A program made the translations under genes and the position numbers. From a virus, in the IMG/VR virus record IMGVR_UViG_3300008450_000051, positions 1 through 54,668 of that record: a stretch of 54,668 bases of DNA; one strand, written 5' to 3'. The notes under the pieces were generated by a model. It ran no database searches, was not told the origin of the DNA, and worked only from the letters and a program-made list of their open reading frames with translations. This document shows, piece by piece, positions 46,375 through 54,668 of the stretch (position 1 is the first letter of the stretch; each line of letters opens with the position of its first letter).

Positions 46375-47373
46375 ATGAGTGATGAACTGAATTTCAACGA
46401 GTTGTCATTAAATGATATTACCGTTGGAGGAAAACCTATAGTAGAAGCTGCGCCAGAACAGGCACCAGAAGAAACTAAAACAGAACCTACCCAAGAACAA
46501 CAGGCTCCCGTAGAGACTGAGCAGAAGGTAGAAGCCCCTGCCGAAGAAGAGGTTGTCGGCAAGGCAAGACAAGTGGCCCCCAGTTATGAATTCAAAGATG
46601 ACTTCATTAAGGGTGCCGTTGAGTATTATGAGAAGACAGGTGATTTGACACCATATCTTCAAGCTAAAACTGTAGATTTTTCTACTATGGATGATGCGGC
46701 GATTATGAGACGTAATCTCCGCGAACAGTATCCAGATGTTTCTGAAAAGGCGTTTGATCGTCTTTTCCAGCAGCAGGTAGTTGATAAGTTTAAGCTTGAC
46801 CCAGAGCAGTGGGGAGAAGATGACGTAGAGCTTGGGAAAGAACTCCTAAGATCTGAAGCTCATAAACTCCGCACACAGTACATGGACTGGCAGAAAAAAT
46901 TTGTGGCTCCGGAACCACAAGCTGATCCAGAAGCTGAAGCTCAAGAATCTGCAATGCAGGAAGCGCTAGCTCAATTTGAGAAAGCGGTAACTGAGAATTC
47001 TCTAACCAAGTCTATACTAGAAGCTAAGAGACTTAGCATAAAGACTGGCGATGATGAGTTCAATTATGAGTTGCAGAGTCCTCAAGATATGGTTGAGATG
47101 ACACTGGATAATAACAAGTTCTTTCAACAGTTCGCGTCTGGTGAAGGCCAATTAGATTATAGTAAATGGTATAAGACCGTCGCCTATAGTCAGAATCCTG
47201 AGCAATTTGAACGTGCCTTGATTAATTTTGGTAAGACACTTGGTAGGTCTGAAGTGACGAAAGAAATTAAGAACCCATCTACTACCCCTGTAGGTGATGT
47301 TCCAACAGAAAGTTCGGGAGACTTTACAACAGGTCTTCTTCAAGCTTTCGCAAGTAGGGGGATTTCAAAATAA
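46375..47373 (+). CDS. Scaffold-like head protein
   Basis: 332 aa, acidic, with an N-terminal Glu/Pro/Gln-rich low-complexity part (EEAPEQAPEETKTEPTQEQQ-like) and a helical rest (QQVVDKFKLDPEQWGEDDVE, then ESAMQEALAQFEKAVTE). It lies between portal and major capsid genes, the classical place of the scaffolding protein, which directs prohead assembly and is lost later. Function inferred from position and composition; no sequence signature identifies it. Confidence 0.65.
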   Translation: MSDELNFNELSLNDITVGGKPIVEAAPEQAPEETKTEPTQEQQAPVETEQKVEAPAEEEVVGKARQVAPSYEFKDDFIKGAVEYYEKTGDLTPYLQAKTVDFSTMDDAAIMRRNLREQYPDVSEKAFDRLFQQQVVDKFKLDPEQWGEDDVELGKELLRSEAHKLRTQYMDWQKKFVAPEPQADPEAEAQESAMQEALAQFEKAVTENSLTKSILEAKRLSIKTGDDEFNYELQSPQDMVEMTLDNNKFFQQFASGEGQLDYSKWYKTVAYSQNPEQFERALINFGKTLGRSEVTKEIKNPSTTPVGDVPTESSGDFTTGLLQAFASRGISK

Positions 47374-47398
47374 TTTATAACAAAAAAAATAATTAATC

Positions 47399-48727
47399 AT
47401 GGCGGGTGTTTTAGGAAACATTAACAAAAGTTATGTTTCATCAATCAACTTCCTCGATCAGCGTGAGATCCTGAACAAAGTTCTGGACGTAACTAACGAG
47501 GAAATCTCTTTCTTGGATATCATGGAATTGACGAATCGTTCTACTCCGACTTCAGTTCCTGTTTACAATCACTTCGTAAACGAAGAGCTTTATGTTCTCG
47601 GTACTGTTAGTGCTGTAACTGGTTCTGGTGTAACTGGTACAACTTCTGCTCCTCCTTCTGTAACTGCTACAATCGACGCTACTGCTTTTGCTTATGTAAA
47701 CGTAGGTGAGTTGGTTATGTTCCCTGATGGGAAAGTAGGTTACATTACTGGTAAGGCTGCTACTACTAACATCGTTATCAAGTCTGTAGATGGTGCTACA
47801 TTGACTTTGGCTAGCGGTGACAAGATCTCTTTCTTCTCTAATGCTGCTGGTGAAGGTTCTCTTTCTCCTGATGCTAAGAAGTGGGGAGTAACTAAGTACG
47901 ACAACCAAGTGCAAATCTTCAAAGGAAAGTTCAGCATCACTGACATCCAGAAGGCTTCTAAGGTTGAAGTTGAGTTCCAAGGTAAACCTTTCTATATGTA
48001 CAAAGGTCAGCACGAGAGCTTAATGAAGTTCCGTGGTGATATCTCTACTGCTTTGATGTTCGGACGTAAGAGCTCTACTCTGTTCGCAGATTCTGCTCCT
48101 GCTCTAACTGATGCTGATGGTAAGCCTGTACAAACTACAGGTGGTATGGATCAGATCGTTACATCTCGTGGTATCAACCAATCTTTGTTGACTGCAGGTA
48201 CTGCAACTCTTGCTGACATTCAAGCTCTTACTCAGACTTTGAACAAAGCTCGTTGCCCTCAAGAGTACTTCTTGTTTGTAGGTACAACTATGAACATTGC
48301 TCTTGACAACTTGTTCAACAACTTAGGTAACAGTGCATTGCTTTCTCAAGGTGCTCGTTTCCAGATCGCTGGTAAAACTTTGGATCTTGGAATTGACACT
48401 GTTAAGATCTACGGACGTACTTACCACAAGAAGTATTTACCTCTGTTAGACCACCAGAACATCGTAAACTACACTGGTTCTCCAAACTTTAAGAACAGTG
48501 CTTACGGTGCTCCTGCTGGAAAGATTAAGACTAACGACGGTCAAATGTTGGATCGCTTTGGCGTTCGCTACATGGCTGGTGACGGAACTGACCTGAAGTA
48601 TCGTGAGATCCTTTTAGGTGGTTTGGCTCCTGTTCCAACTAACGAGCGTTCTGTATTGGAGATCCACTACGAGAGCGTACAAGGTCTGGAGATCCTCGGT
48701 GCAAACCAGTTCTTCAAGCTTTCCTAA
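47399..48727 (+). CDS. Major capsid protein
   Basis: 442 aa. Starts MAGVLGNINKSYVSSINFLD, then EEISFLDIMELTNRSTPTSV. Beta/alpha mix with AASFLDNLTKA-like spine helices and long strands, positioned directly after the scaffold-like gene. Codon use is strongly biased to U/A-ending and AAC codons (GCT, TCT, GTA, AAC) compared with neighbours, as expected for the most abundant protein. A strong terminator follows. HK97-like fold inferred; similar in length to Bacteroidota phage capsids. Confidence 0.8.
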   Translation: MAGVLGNINKSYVSSINFLDQREILNKVLDVTNEEISFLDIMELTNRSTPTSVPVYNHFVNEELYVLGTVSAVTGSGVTGTTSAPPSVTATIDATAFAYVNVGELVMFPDGKVGYITGKAATTNIVIKSVDGATLTLASGDKISFFSNAAGEGSLSPDAKKWGVTKYDNQVQIFKGKFSITDIQKASKVEVEFQGKPFYMYKGQHESLMKFRGDISTALMFGRKSSTLFADSAPALTDADGKPVQTTGGMDQIVTSRGINQSLLTAGTATLADIQALTQTLNKARCPQEYFLFVGTTMNIALDNLFNNLGNSALLSQGARFQIAGKTLDLGIDTVKIYGRTYHKKYLPLLDHQNIVNYTGSPNFKNSAYGAPAGKIKTNDGQMLDRFGVRYMAGDGTDLKYREILLGGLAPVPTNERSVLEIHYESVQGLEILGANQFFKLS

Positions 48728-48758
48728 GCTGATTATCAATCAATTAGCTATAGCATAC

Positions 48759-48792
48759 GGTAAGGGGATAAAACCCCTTACCTTTGCTTTTT
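48759..48792 (+). terminator. Rho-independent terminator after capsid gene
   Basis: Perfect 9-bp stem GGTAAGGGG/CCCCTTACC with a 6-nt loop (ATAAAA), followed by TTTGCTTTTT. Positioned 32 bases after the capsid stop. The clearest terminator in the window. Confidence 0.85.
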
Positions 48793-48815
48793 ATCAATAA
48801 CCAAAAACACACCAG

Positions 48816-49646
48816 ATGAAAAAAACAGAAATGTACAATCAGCTATCTGATAAGCTGATTAAATCAACCATGTTGAAGCCCGGTCAATCTGTAACCTATC
48901 GGCTACACAACATTCAGAAAGATCCATTCGATCCAAACAGATTAGCTATCCCAGCTGTAAAGGGAGTCCCAGTTATCGATACAATTTATGATGAGGAGAA
49001 GGGTGAGTATGTAGATATTGCTGCTGTTCGTTCTGTCGATGGTCAGGGTAATCACATCTTCCACGAAATTAATTTTTACTCAAATATGGCTGGCCACATG
49101 ATATTGTCTGGTGGCCGTGCACTTGATCAGGAGATCCATAGTTACTTGGCGCTCTGTGATTATAATGCATCAAAACCTAATAGAGATACAACCAAAGAGG
49201 CTATCTTTGAACTTCTTGATGAGAATGCTTCTGCGGAAAAGGATAGTAGAACAAGAAACCAGCGCCGTGAGGCATTGAATGCTGCAGCTGATCTAAGCCA
49301 AGAAGAGGTTAAGAATCTTGCTGCTGCTTTAGGTAAGGATGACTCGAAGTCTGTAACAGTTCTTCGTAATGAATTAGAGGAGCTTGCCGATAATGATCCC
49401 AAGGCTTTCTTAGATCTAATCAGCAATAAGCAGGTTATTGTTACCGCCACTGTTAACCGTGCCATTAAAAAGGGCGTGATTATCTTTAACCAAGAGCAGT
49501 CACGATTCGAGTGGCCAAATGCTGAGGTTATCTTAGTGGTGGCTAGAACCGGTAGCGATGCTGTTGATGAGTTCGTAAGCTTCTGCACCAGCTCGGCTAA
49601 GGGCGAGAAGGTGTTTCAAACCATTCAGAGTAAGGCCAAAAAGTGA
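48816..49646 (+). CDS. Head-associated protein candidate (276 aa)
   Basis: Begins MKKTEMYNQLSDKLIKSTML and has a beta segment QSVTYRLHNIQKDPFDPNRL, an alpha segment rich in Glu/Lys (RRREALNAAADLSQEEVKNL) and a C-terminal beta domain (QVIVTATVNRAIKKGVIIFN) ending KAKK. In this gene order the protein after MCP is usually a head completion or decoration protein. No motif is recognised, so the role is inferred from position. Confidence 0.55.
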   Translation: MKKTEMYNQLSDKLIKSTMLKPGQSVTYRLHNIQKDPFDPNRLAIPAVKGVPVIDTIYDEEKGEYVDIAAVRSVDGQGNHIFHEINFYSNMAGHMILSGGRALDQEIHSYLALCDYNASKPNRDTTKEAIFELLDENASAEKDSRTRNQRREALNAAADLSQEEVKNLAAALGKDDSKSVTVLRNELEELADNDPKAFLDLISNKQVIVTATVNRAIKKGVIIFNQEQSRFEWPNAEVILVVARTGSDAVDEFVSFCTSSAKGEKVFQTIQSKAKK

Positions 49647-49697
49647 TCCTTAGTTCACAACTGAGCTGAGGTTCATCTCGTGTTTGGTTGTTTGGTG

Positions 49698-49727
49698 AAA
49701 GCCTCCTGTTTCTACAGGGGGCTTTTT
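49698..49727 (+). terminator. Rho-independent terminator before the fibre genes
   Basis: GCCTCCTGT (49701-49709) pairs with ACAGGGGGC (49714-49722) over loop TTCT, including one G-U pair. It is preceded by AAA and followed by TTTTT. It separates head and fibre transcription units. Confidence 0.8.
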
Positions 49728-49730
49728 GTG

Positions 49731-49760
49731 TTGTTTTTGCATGATTAATAGCGATCTTTG
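49731..49760 (+). promoter_or_regulatory. Promoter for fibre genes
   Basis: TTG (49731-49733), 19 bases, then GATCTTTG (49753-49760), seven of eight matches to TANNTTTG. Directly after the terminator and 15 bases before the ATG at 49776. A nearby TAATTTTG at 49764-49771 would start transcription inside the start codon, so I favour the first. Confidence 0.5.
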
Positions 49761-49775
49761 GCTTAATTTTGTGGC

Positions 49776-50948
49776 ATGCCTGTAATCCCTAATATATCCT
49801 TCAATGTAAGGTTTGACCTTACTGGGGTGCCTACGCTCGTCTTAACGGATACTTCTACGATCCCAGTTGGCGGTGTTGGTATCTTTAATGTTACAACGCC
49901 TGACGGGTACACTAGGACTGGTAACTTTGCTACCCCCGATATTACGGCTTCTGGCCAATCATTCTCGCTGGCTCTTTTCTTGAGTTCAGCTGGTAGTATA
50001 CAGAATGGGCAGTACAATATTGAGTATAAGATTAAGACAACAGATAACGTCATAAGTACATTTACAAGAAACTGGCAGATGGCTTATGAGGTTCCTGTTA
50101 TTAACTTGCGTAACGACTTTGATGTATTTACGCCTAGACTAAGATACTACGATGATACTAACTATCAGGTATCTAACTTTAACAATGGAGCTGTAACTCG
50201 TACATGGGCATGGAGCAGTGTTCCTTCTGGGAACCAGAGTGGATCGGGGGCGTATATCCAACTGCAGTATAACAATGCTTACTACGATGCCTACTATACA
50301 ATTACACTTACAGCATCTACTCTATACACACATCAGGTCTACACATGGTTGACCGTGAACGAGACTGTTGCTAAAACAGTTAACACGTATGCAGCTACGC
50401 CTCCAACCCCACTCCAATTTGTTACATTAATTAGTGCTCTAAAAACAGAGCTTGATAGAAGAGTTGACGAGGTATTAGATCTTCAGAATACAAAGAATGA
50501 CTTTGAATATGCTGAGGGTTTATTCATGCATATCATAGACAAGCTTCGTGTACAAGATCTAGCTAGCGTATACCGTGATTTGAATGATCTGATTGCTGTA
50601 CTTCACAACTATCAGATACCAACATATGTACCAACAAACTTACCTATACAACCATATAACCTAAGCGCATACAATACTGTGGCTTGGGGTAGTATAACTG
50701 GTAATATACAAAACCAAACCGATCTATGGACTATTCTTCAGACGCTAACAATACAGACTAATTATGTACACGATCAGCAAGTAGCAAGTGCTGCTTGGGT
50801 TGTAGTACATAATATGGGGAAGAAGCCAAGTGTGAGTATAGTTGACACGGCGGATGATGAAGTAATCGGTAGTGTAACATATAATTCTAATAATCAATTA
50901 ACAATTTCATTCTCTTCTCCAACTAGCGGGAAGGCGTATCTAAACTAA
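49776..50948 (+). CDS. Tail/head fibre protein (390 aa)
   Basis: Beta-rich protein with Ig-like strands near the N-terminus (MPVIPNISFNVRFDLTGVPT, GGVGIFNVTTPDGYTRTGNF), a helical trimerisation-like middle (LDRRVDEVLDLQNTKNDFEY) and a C-terminal domain ending VVHNMGKKPSVSIVDTADDE...SPTSGKAYLN. The same C-terminal layout recurs in the 364-aa protein next door. Likely an accessory fibre or head fibre. Function inferred from domain similarity and cluster position. Confidence 0.6.
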   Translation: MPVIPNISFNVRFDLTGVPTLVLTDTSTIPVGGVGIFNVTTPDGYTRTGNFATPDITASGQSFSLALFLSSAGSIQNGQYNIEYKIKTTDNVISTFTRNWQMAYEVPVINLRNDFDVFTPRLRYYDDTNYQVSNFNNGAVTRTWAWSSVPSGNQSGSGAYIQLQYNNAYYDAYYTITLTASTLYTHQVYTWLTVNETVAKTVNTYAATPPTPLQFVTLISALKTELDRRVDEVLDLQNTKNDFEYAEGLFMHIIDKLRVQDLASVYRDLNDLIAVLHNYQIPTYVPTNLPIQPYNLSAYNTVAWGSITGNIQNQTDLWTILQTLTIQTNYVHDQQVASAAWVVVHNMGKKPSVSIVDTADDEVIGSVTYNSNNQLTISFSSPTSGKAYLN

Positions 50949-50953
50949 TTACT

Positions 50954-52048
50954 ATGGCAAAAAAGATGCTGGTCAATCTTGACCTAACCAAAAACCAGAT
51001 ACTCAACGTAGCGTTGCAGAATCTTTCGGGCCCTCCCGGTTCACCTGTTGCTGGTCAGGTGTATTACAATACCTCAGATGGTAATGTATACTATTGGGAC
51101 GGCACAACTTGGAGAAGCGTATCAGGTGATATCACCGAGGTAATCGCTGGTTCTGGTCTTACTGGTGGCGGTTCTAGTGGAGCTGTTACATTAGACTTAA
51201 ACCCTGATAATACAACGATCGAGGTAAATGCCGATATCGTTCGTATTAAAGACTTAGGAGTAAGTACTGGTAAGCTTGCAGATGGTGCTGTAACTACAAT
51301 CAAGGTTACAGATTCTAACATCACATTCTCTAAGATCCAGAACATTGCTACGATGACCGTGATGGGTCGTGTGGCTGCTGGAACTGGTGTAGCTAGTGAG
51401 ATTACAATCTTGGATAGCAACACAATGACTGGAGCCTCTTCTTCTAACTTGGCTACTGCTGGTTCAATCAAGGCATATGTAGATAATACAGTTGCTGGAC
51501 TGGGTAACCTAGAAGGTGGTTTCGCTGCAGGTTCTGCTGTAAACTTCCCTACTGCTTCTGGTGGAACTAAGAAGGGTGACTACTGGTATGTGACTAGCGC
51601 TGGTACTGTACAGGGTGTTATTCTAAATATTGGAGATGTATTGATTGCTAACATCGATAATGCTTCTCCTACATCAAGCTCAGATTGGACTTTCTTAGAG
51701 TCTAACCGTGATCAGGCTACTGAATCTGTTCTTGGTGTTGTAAGACTTGCTACTCAAGCAGAAGCTAATACGGGTACAAACGATACCGCTGTAATCACTC
51801 CATTAAAACTAAAAACAGTTCTTGATAACCGTGTTGGTGGATATGCTGCTAACGTCGGTAACGGAGCTGCTACATCTTATGCTGTTACTCACTCACTAAA
51901 TACTGTTGACGTTATCGTGATGATTAAAGACAACACAACACTTGAAGAAGTGTTCGCTGATGTTGTTATCACAGATGTTAATACAGTAACCGTGAGTTTT
52001 GCTACTGCTCCTGCGAGCAATGCATACCGAGTAATAATTAAGAAGTAA
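50954..52048 (+). CDS. Tail fibre protein with phage fibre repeat (364 aa)
   Basis: N-terminal segment KMLVNLDLTKNQILNVALQN and GQVYYNTSDGNVYYWDGTTW are typical of the virion-attachment part of Bacteroidota phage fibres. Near residues 255-290 the sequence ATESVLGVVRLATQAEANTG TNDTAV matches the phage tail fibre repeat consensus. The C-terminal domain (HSLNTVDVIVMIKDNTTLEE..NAYRVIIKK) is shared with the upstream gene. The stop overlaps the next ATG by one base. Host attachment role inferred. Confidence 0.7.
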   Translation: MAKKMLVNLDLTKNQILNVALQNLSGPPGSPVAGQVYYNTSDGNVYYWDGTTWRSVSGDITEVIAGSGLTGGGSSGAVTLDLNPDNTTIEVNADIVRIKDLGVSTGKLADGAVTTIKVTDSNITFSKIQNIATMTVMGRVAAGTGVASEITILDSNTMTGASSSNLATAGSIKAYVDNTVAGLGNLEGGFAAGSAVNFPTASGGTKKGDYWYVTSAGTVQGVILNIGDVLIANIDNASPTSSSDWTFLESNRDQATESVLGVVRLATQAEANTGTNDTAVITPLKLKTVLDNRVGGYAANVGNGAATSYAVTHSLNTVDVIVMIKDNTTLEEVFADVVITDVNTVTVSFATAPASNAYRVIIKK

Positions 52049-54668
52049 TGAGATTCTTACATAACATATTAGCTAAGGCTGGCCTTATCGTAGATGGCGT
52101 TACGCAGTTAAATACAATTGCAAACGCCACTATTGATACGGACAAGTTCTTAGTATCTGATGGTGGTGTTATTAAATATAGAACTGGGGCGCAACTTGGT
52201 TCTGATATAGGCGCAGCTAATCTAGCGGCATCTACTTTAAAGCATCAAGTAAAGCTTGGTGAAGCTATAAATAAGGGACAAGCCGTGTATGTGTCATCTG
52301 CCGATGGTACAAACATGATTGTCTCCAAGGCTTCAAATGCTTCAGAGCCTACATCATCTAAGACGTTAGGATTAATAGAAACTTCTGGTGTTTTAAATGA
52401 TCAGGTAAATGTTGTAACAGAAGGATTGCTTGCTGGCTTGGATACCTCAACCGCAGCTGCTGGAGATCCAGTTTGGCTAGGTACTGGTGGAAACTTAATA
52501 TTTGGTTTAGCTAATAAACCATACGCTCCAGCACACTTAGTGTTCATTGGTATTGTAACTAGAGTACAACAAAACAATGGCGAGATATTTGTAAAAGTGC
52601 AGAATGGGTTTGAATTAAAAGAGATCCATGATGTACAGATAACTACAACTCCATCTGATAATACAGTGCTTGCATATGAAAGTGCAACCAGTCTGTATAA
52701 GATGAAGTCTATCGCCACACTTCTTGGTTATACACCAGCTAATGCAGCTAGACAATTAACTATCAATGGAACAACCTATGACTTAACCGCAGACAGAACA
52801 TGGTCTGTAGGTACTGTTACAAGCATAGCTACAACTGGGCCTATCACTGGTGGTACCATTACTGGATCTGGAACAATAGGTATTACACAGGCCACTACTT
52901 CAAGTAATGGTTATCTTTCCAGTACAGATTGGAATACATTTAATAATAAGCAAAACGCTTTAACTCTTACAACTACTGGGAGCTCGGGGGCATCTACATT
53001 AGTCGGCGCTACATTAAATATACCTACTTATTCATTAAGTGGGTTAGGTGGTGTCCCGTCCAGTCGTCAATTAACAATTAATGGTACTGCATATGATTTA
53101 TCTGCTGATAGATCTTGGAGTGTAGGTACTGTTACATCTGTTGGGGTGTCTGTTCCAACTGGACTTTCTGTATCGAATACTCCAGTTACAGGATCGGGTA
53201 CTATTGCAATCAGCTTTACTGCTGGTTATTCAATACCAACAACAGCATCTCAGACAAACTGGGATACTGCTTATAATAATCGAATTACATCTCTGACTAC
53301 TACTGGTACTAGTGGTGCTGCTACTTTAACTAGTAACACGCTTAACATCCCACAGTATCAAGCTCAGGGTAGCTATATAACTTCACTTACGGGGGAAGCT
53401 ACTGCTTCTGGCCCCGGAGCCGCCAGCGTAACACTTACTAACTCTGCCGTAATAGGTAAAGTTCTTACAGGGTTAAACGTGACCGGTGGTAGTATATCTG
53501 CCACAGATTCTATTCTTACTGCGTTTGGTAAGCTTCAGAATCAGGTTAACGGTCTTGCTGGTGGTGTAACTTATCAAGGTACTTGGAACGCCTCTACTAA
53601 CTCTCCATCTCTAACAAGTTCAGTTGGAACTAAGGGGTATTACTATGTGGTATCTGTTGCTGGTTCTACAAACTTGAACGGGATCACAGATTGGAAACTT
53701 GGTGACTGGGCGATCTTTAATGGTACATCATGGGAAAAGGTAGATAACACAGATGCCGTTGTGTCCGTTAATGGGTTCACTGGTGCTGTAAGTTTAACTA
53801 CATCAAATATATCTGAAGGCACTAATCTTTACTATACTGATGCTCGTGCTCGTGCTGCTATCAGTTTAACTACAACGGGTTCATCTGGTGCAGCTACTTA
53901 TACAGGTGGGGTATTAAATATTCCTCAGTATAGTTTGTCCGGGCTCGGAGGAGTTCCTACATCTAGACAATTAACAATAAACGGAACAGCATACGACCTA
54001 TCTGCAGATAGAACATGGACAATTACAAACATATCGGGTAACTCTGCTACTACATCTCAGACAAACTTCTCAAGTTTAACAGTTAATAGTAACACTGTAT
54101 TACATGCTGGAAACTATAACAGCTATGCTCCTACATTAACTGGAACTGGTGCGAGTGGAACTTGGGGTATCAATATAACAGGATCTGCTACTACATGGAA
54201 TGGTCTTAATTTTAATGGTGTTTCTTCAAGATTTACAGGTGATTTAAATACTCTTGGTCTATCAGGCACATCTGGAATTTATAATATTGGTACTGGATAT
54301 ACTAATGGCCCATCTTCGGGTTTATACGGTACATTATTTGGAATATGGAATGCCGATATATCGGTTCAGTTTTGGGCCTCATATAATGGTAATTTTTACT
54401 GGAGAAAATCAGTTGGCAATACTTACACAGGCTCCACTTGGCTTACACTATTAGATAGCAGTAATTATAATTCATACAGCCCAACTCTAACTGGCGGAGG
54501 AGCAAGCGGTACTTGGGGAATAAGTATTACAGGTAACGCTGCTACTGCTACAAGTGCAACAAATTTATATGGTGCAGGTGGTTCATACATTCAAAGCACT
54601 TCTTCAGGAACTTCATATACTGCTAATTATCAAGTAAGAGAAAATTCTGGAGGTGGTAGTAATACGAA
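52048..54668 (+). CDS. Long tail fibre (truncated at window end)
   Basis: At least 873 codons remain open to the end. N-terminus MRFLHNILAKAGLIVDGVTQ, followed by a domain ALKHQVKLGEAINKGQAVYV-like, then repeated Gly/Ser/Thr-rich modules with SSRQLTINGTAYDLSADR and LTTTGSSGAATYTGGVLNIP. Near the end ATNLYGAGGSYIQSTSSGTS leads into a part typical of the C-terminal distal fibre domain. Sequence diversity between repeats suggests recombination-driven host-range change. Start overlaps the previous stop (TAATG). The missing C-terminus probably binds the receptor. Confidence 0.8.
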   Translation, partial: MRFLHNILAKAGLIVDGVTQLNTIANATIDTDKFLVSDGGVIKYRTGAQLGSDIGAANLAASTLKHQVKLGEAINKGQAVYVSSADGTNMIVSKASNASEPTSSKTLGLIETSGVLNDQVNVVTEGLLAGLDTSTAAAGDPVWLGTGGNLIFGLANKPYAPAHLVFIGIVTRVQQNNGEIFVKVQNGFELKEIHDVQITTTPSDNTVLAYESATSLYKMKSIATLLGYTPANAARQLTINGTTYDLTADRTWSVGTVTSIATTGPITGGTITGSGTIGITQATTSSNGYLSSTDWNTFNNKQNALTLTTTGSSGASTLVGATLNIPTYSLSGLGGVPSSRQLTINGTAYDLSADRSWSVGTVTSVGVSVPTGLSVSNTPVTGSGTIAISFTAGYSIPTTASQTNWDTAYNNRITSLTTTGTSGAATLTSNTLNIPQYQAQGSYITSLTGEATASGPGAASVTLTNSAVIGKVLTGLNVTGGSISATDSILTAFGKLQNQVNGLAGGVTYQGTWNASTNSPSLTSSVGTKGYYYVVSVAGSTNLNGITDWKLGDWAIFNGTSWEKVDNTDAVVSVNGFTGAVSLTTSNISEGTNLYYTDARARAAISLTTTGSSGAATYTGGVLNIPQYSLSGLGGVPTSRQLTINGTAYDLSADRTWTITNISGNSATTSQTNFSSLTVNSNTVLHAGNYNSYAPTLTGTGASGTWGINITGSATTWNGLNFNGVSSRFTGDLNTLGLSGTSGIYNIGTGYTNGPSSGLYGTLFGIWNADISVQFWASYNGNFYWRKSVGNTYTGSTWLTLLDSSNYNSYSPTLTGGGASGTWGISITGNAATATSATNLYGAGGSYIQSTSSGTSYTANYQVRENSGGGSNT
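52750..54020 (+). repeat. Three-fold protein repeat RQLTINGTxYDLxADR in fibre gene
   Basis: The encoded motif occurs at about 52750, 53065 and 53965, each near 54 bases long at protein level, with preceding SGLGGVPxS in the second and third copies. DNA identity is lower than protein identity, so the duplication is old or recombines between diverged copies. Confidence 0.75.
52969..53945 (+). repeat. Three-fold protein repeat LTTTGxSGAxTxxxxxLNIPxY in fibre gene
   Basis: Copies start near 52969, 53295 and 53868 with LTTTG(S/T)SGA(S/A)T and end LNIP(T/Q)YSLSGLGG (two copies) or LNIPQYQ. A further pair of modules TLTG(T/G)GASGTWGI(N/S)ITG lies near 54130 and 54485. Confidence 0.7.

Noticed and set aside
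48774-48786. TACCTTTG after the capsid gene as a promoter box
   Set aside because: It is formed by the 3' arm of the strong terminator, and no TTG lies upstream at the right distance.
49764-49771. TAATTTTG as the -7 box of the fibre promoter
   Set aside because: Transcription would start within the ATG at 49776, and no TTG lies 19 bases upstream. GATCTTTG at 49753-49760 has both correct spacing and a leader.

Overview
The window is most of a tailed, short-tailed-type (podovirus-like) dsDNA bacteriophage genome whose host is probably a member of the Bacteroidota. Several intergenic regions carry the Bacteroidota promoter pattern (TTG, 19 bases, then a NANNTTTG box, with terminal TTTG), start codons follow A-rich leaders rather than strong Shine-Dalgarno sites, and the large terminase (NNGxPTYITGxHYFYL segment) and the 1102-aa tail protein resemble crAss-like and related Bacteroidota phages. 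That relationship is inferred from motif memory, not from a search. Both ends are cut: a proline-rich protein ends at base 98 and a tail fibre runs off the right end.

Layout. (1) 1-18.7 kb, + strand: small proteins, a lysis group (TM/coiled-coil protein, holin-like protein, lipoprotein-plus-TM spanin candidate), three ring/connector-like proteins, a 1102-aa tail protein, then internal virion proteins of 231, 453 and 2667 aa, an M15 peptidase and a lytic-transglycosylase-like protein. (2) 18.7-27.6 kb, - strand: DNA metabolism operon with a CAP-domain protein, dNMP kinase, SSB-like small protein, resolvase-like nuclease, primase-helicase, YqaJ-type exonuclease and Rad52-type annealing protein. 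It is driven from a promoter near 27.55 kb and preceded by tandem terminator hairpins. (3) 27.6-36.9 kb, - strand: iteron-like repeats, tyrosine recombinase, DnaA-domain-IV-like protein, then about 30 very small genes. Many of these are separated by repeated structured RNA elements and preceded by a shared AACCAAA-type leader. At the head of this operon lie a type III hammerhead ribozyme, a roughly 430-nt structured leader, a promoter box and two perfect DnaA boxes. (4) 37.2-54.7 kb, + strand: HNH endonuclease, double GroES-like protein, two PDDEXK-like nucleases, HEXXH protein, glycosyltransferase, terminase, portal, scaffold-like protein, major capsid protein, head protein and three fibre proteins.

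How it fits together. The two - strand operons look like early/replication functions and the two + strand blocks like late packaging, morphogenesis and lysis. No DNA polymerase or RNA polymerase is visible, so replication probably uses the host polymerase. The phage brings initiation (DnaA-like protein plus DnaA boxes), priming/unwinding and single-strand annealing recombination. The most unusual part is 33-36 kb, where a self-cleaving ribozyme and a family of three-way-junction RNA elements sit between tiny genes. They may form an RNA-processing or translational-control system for the early polycistronic transcript.
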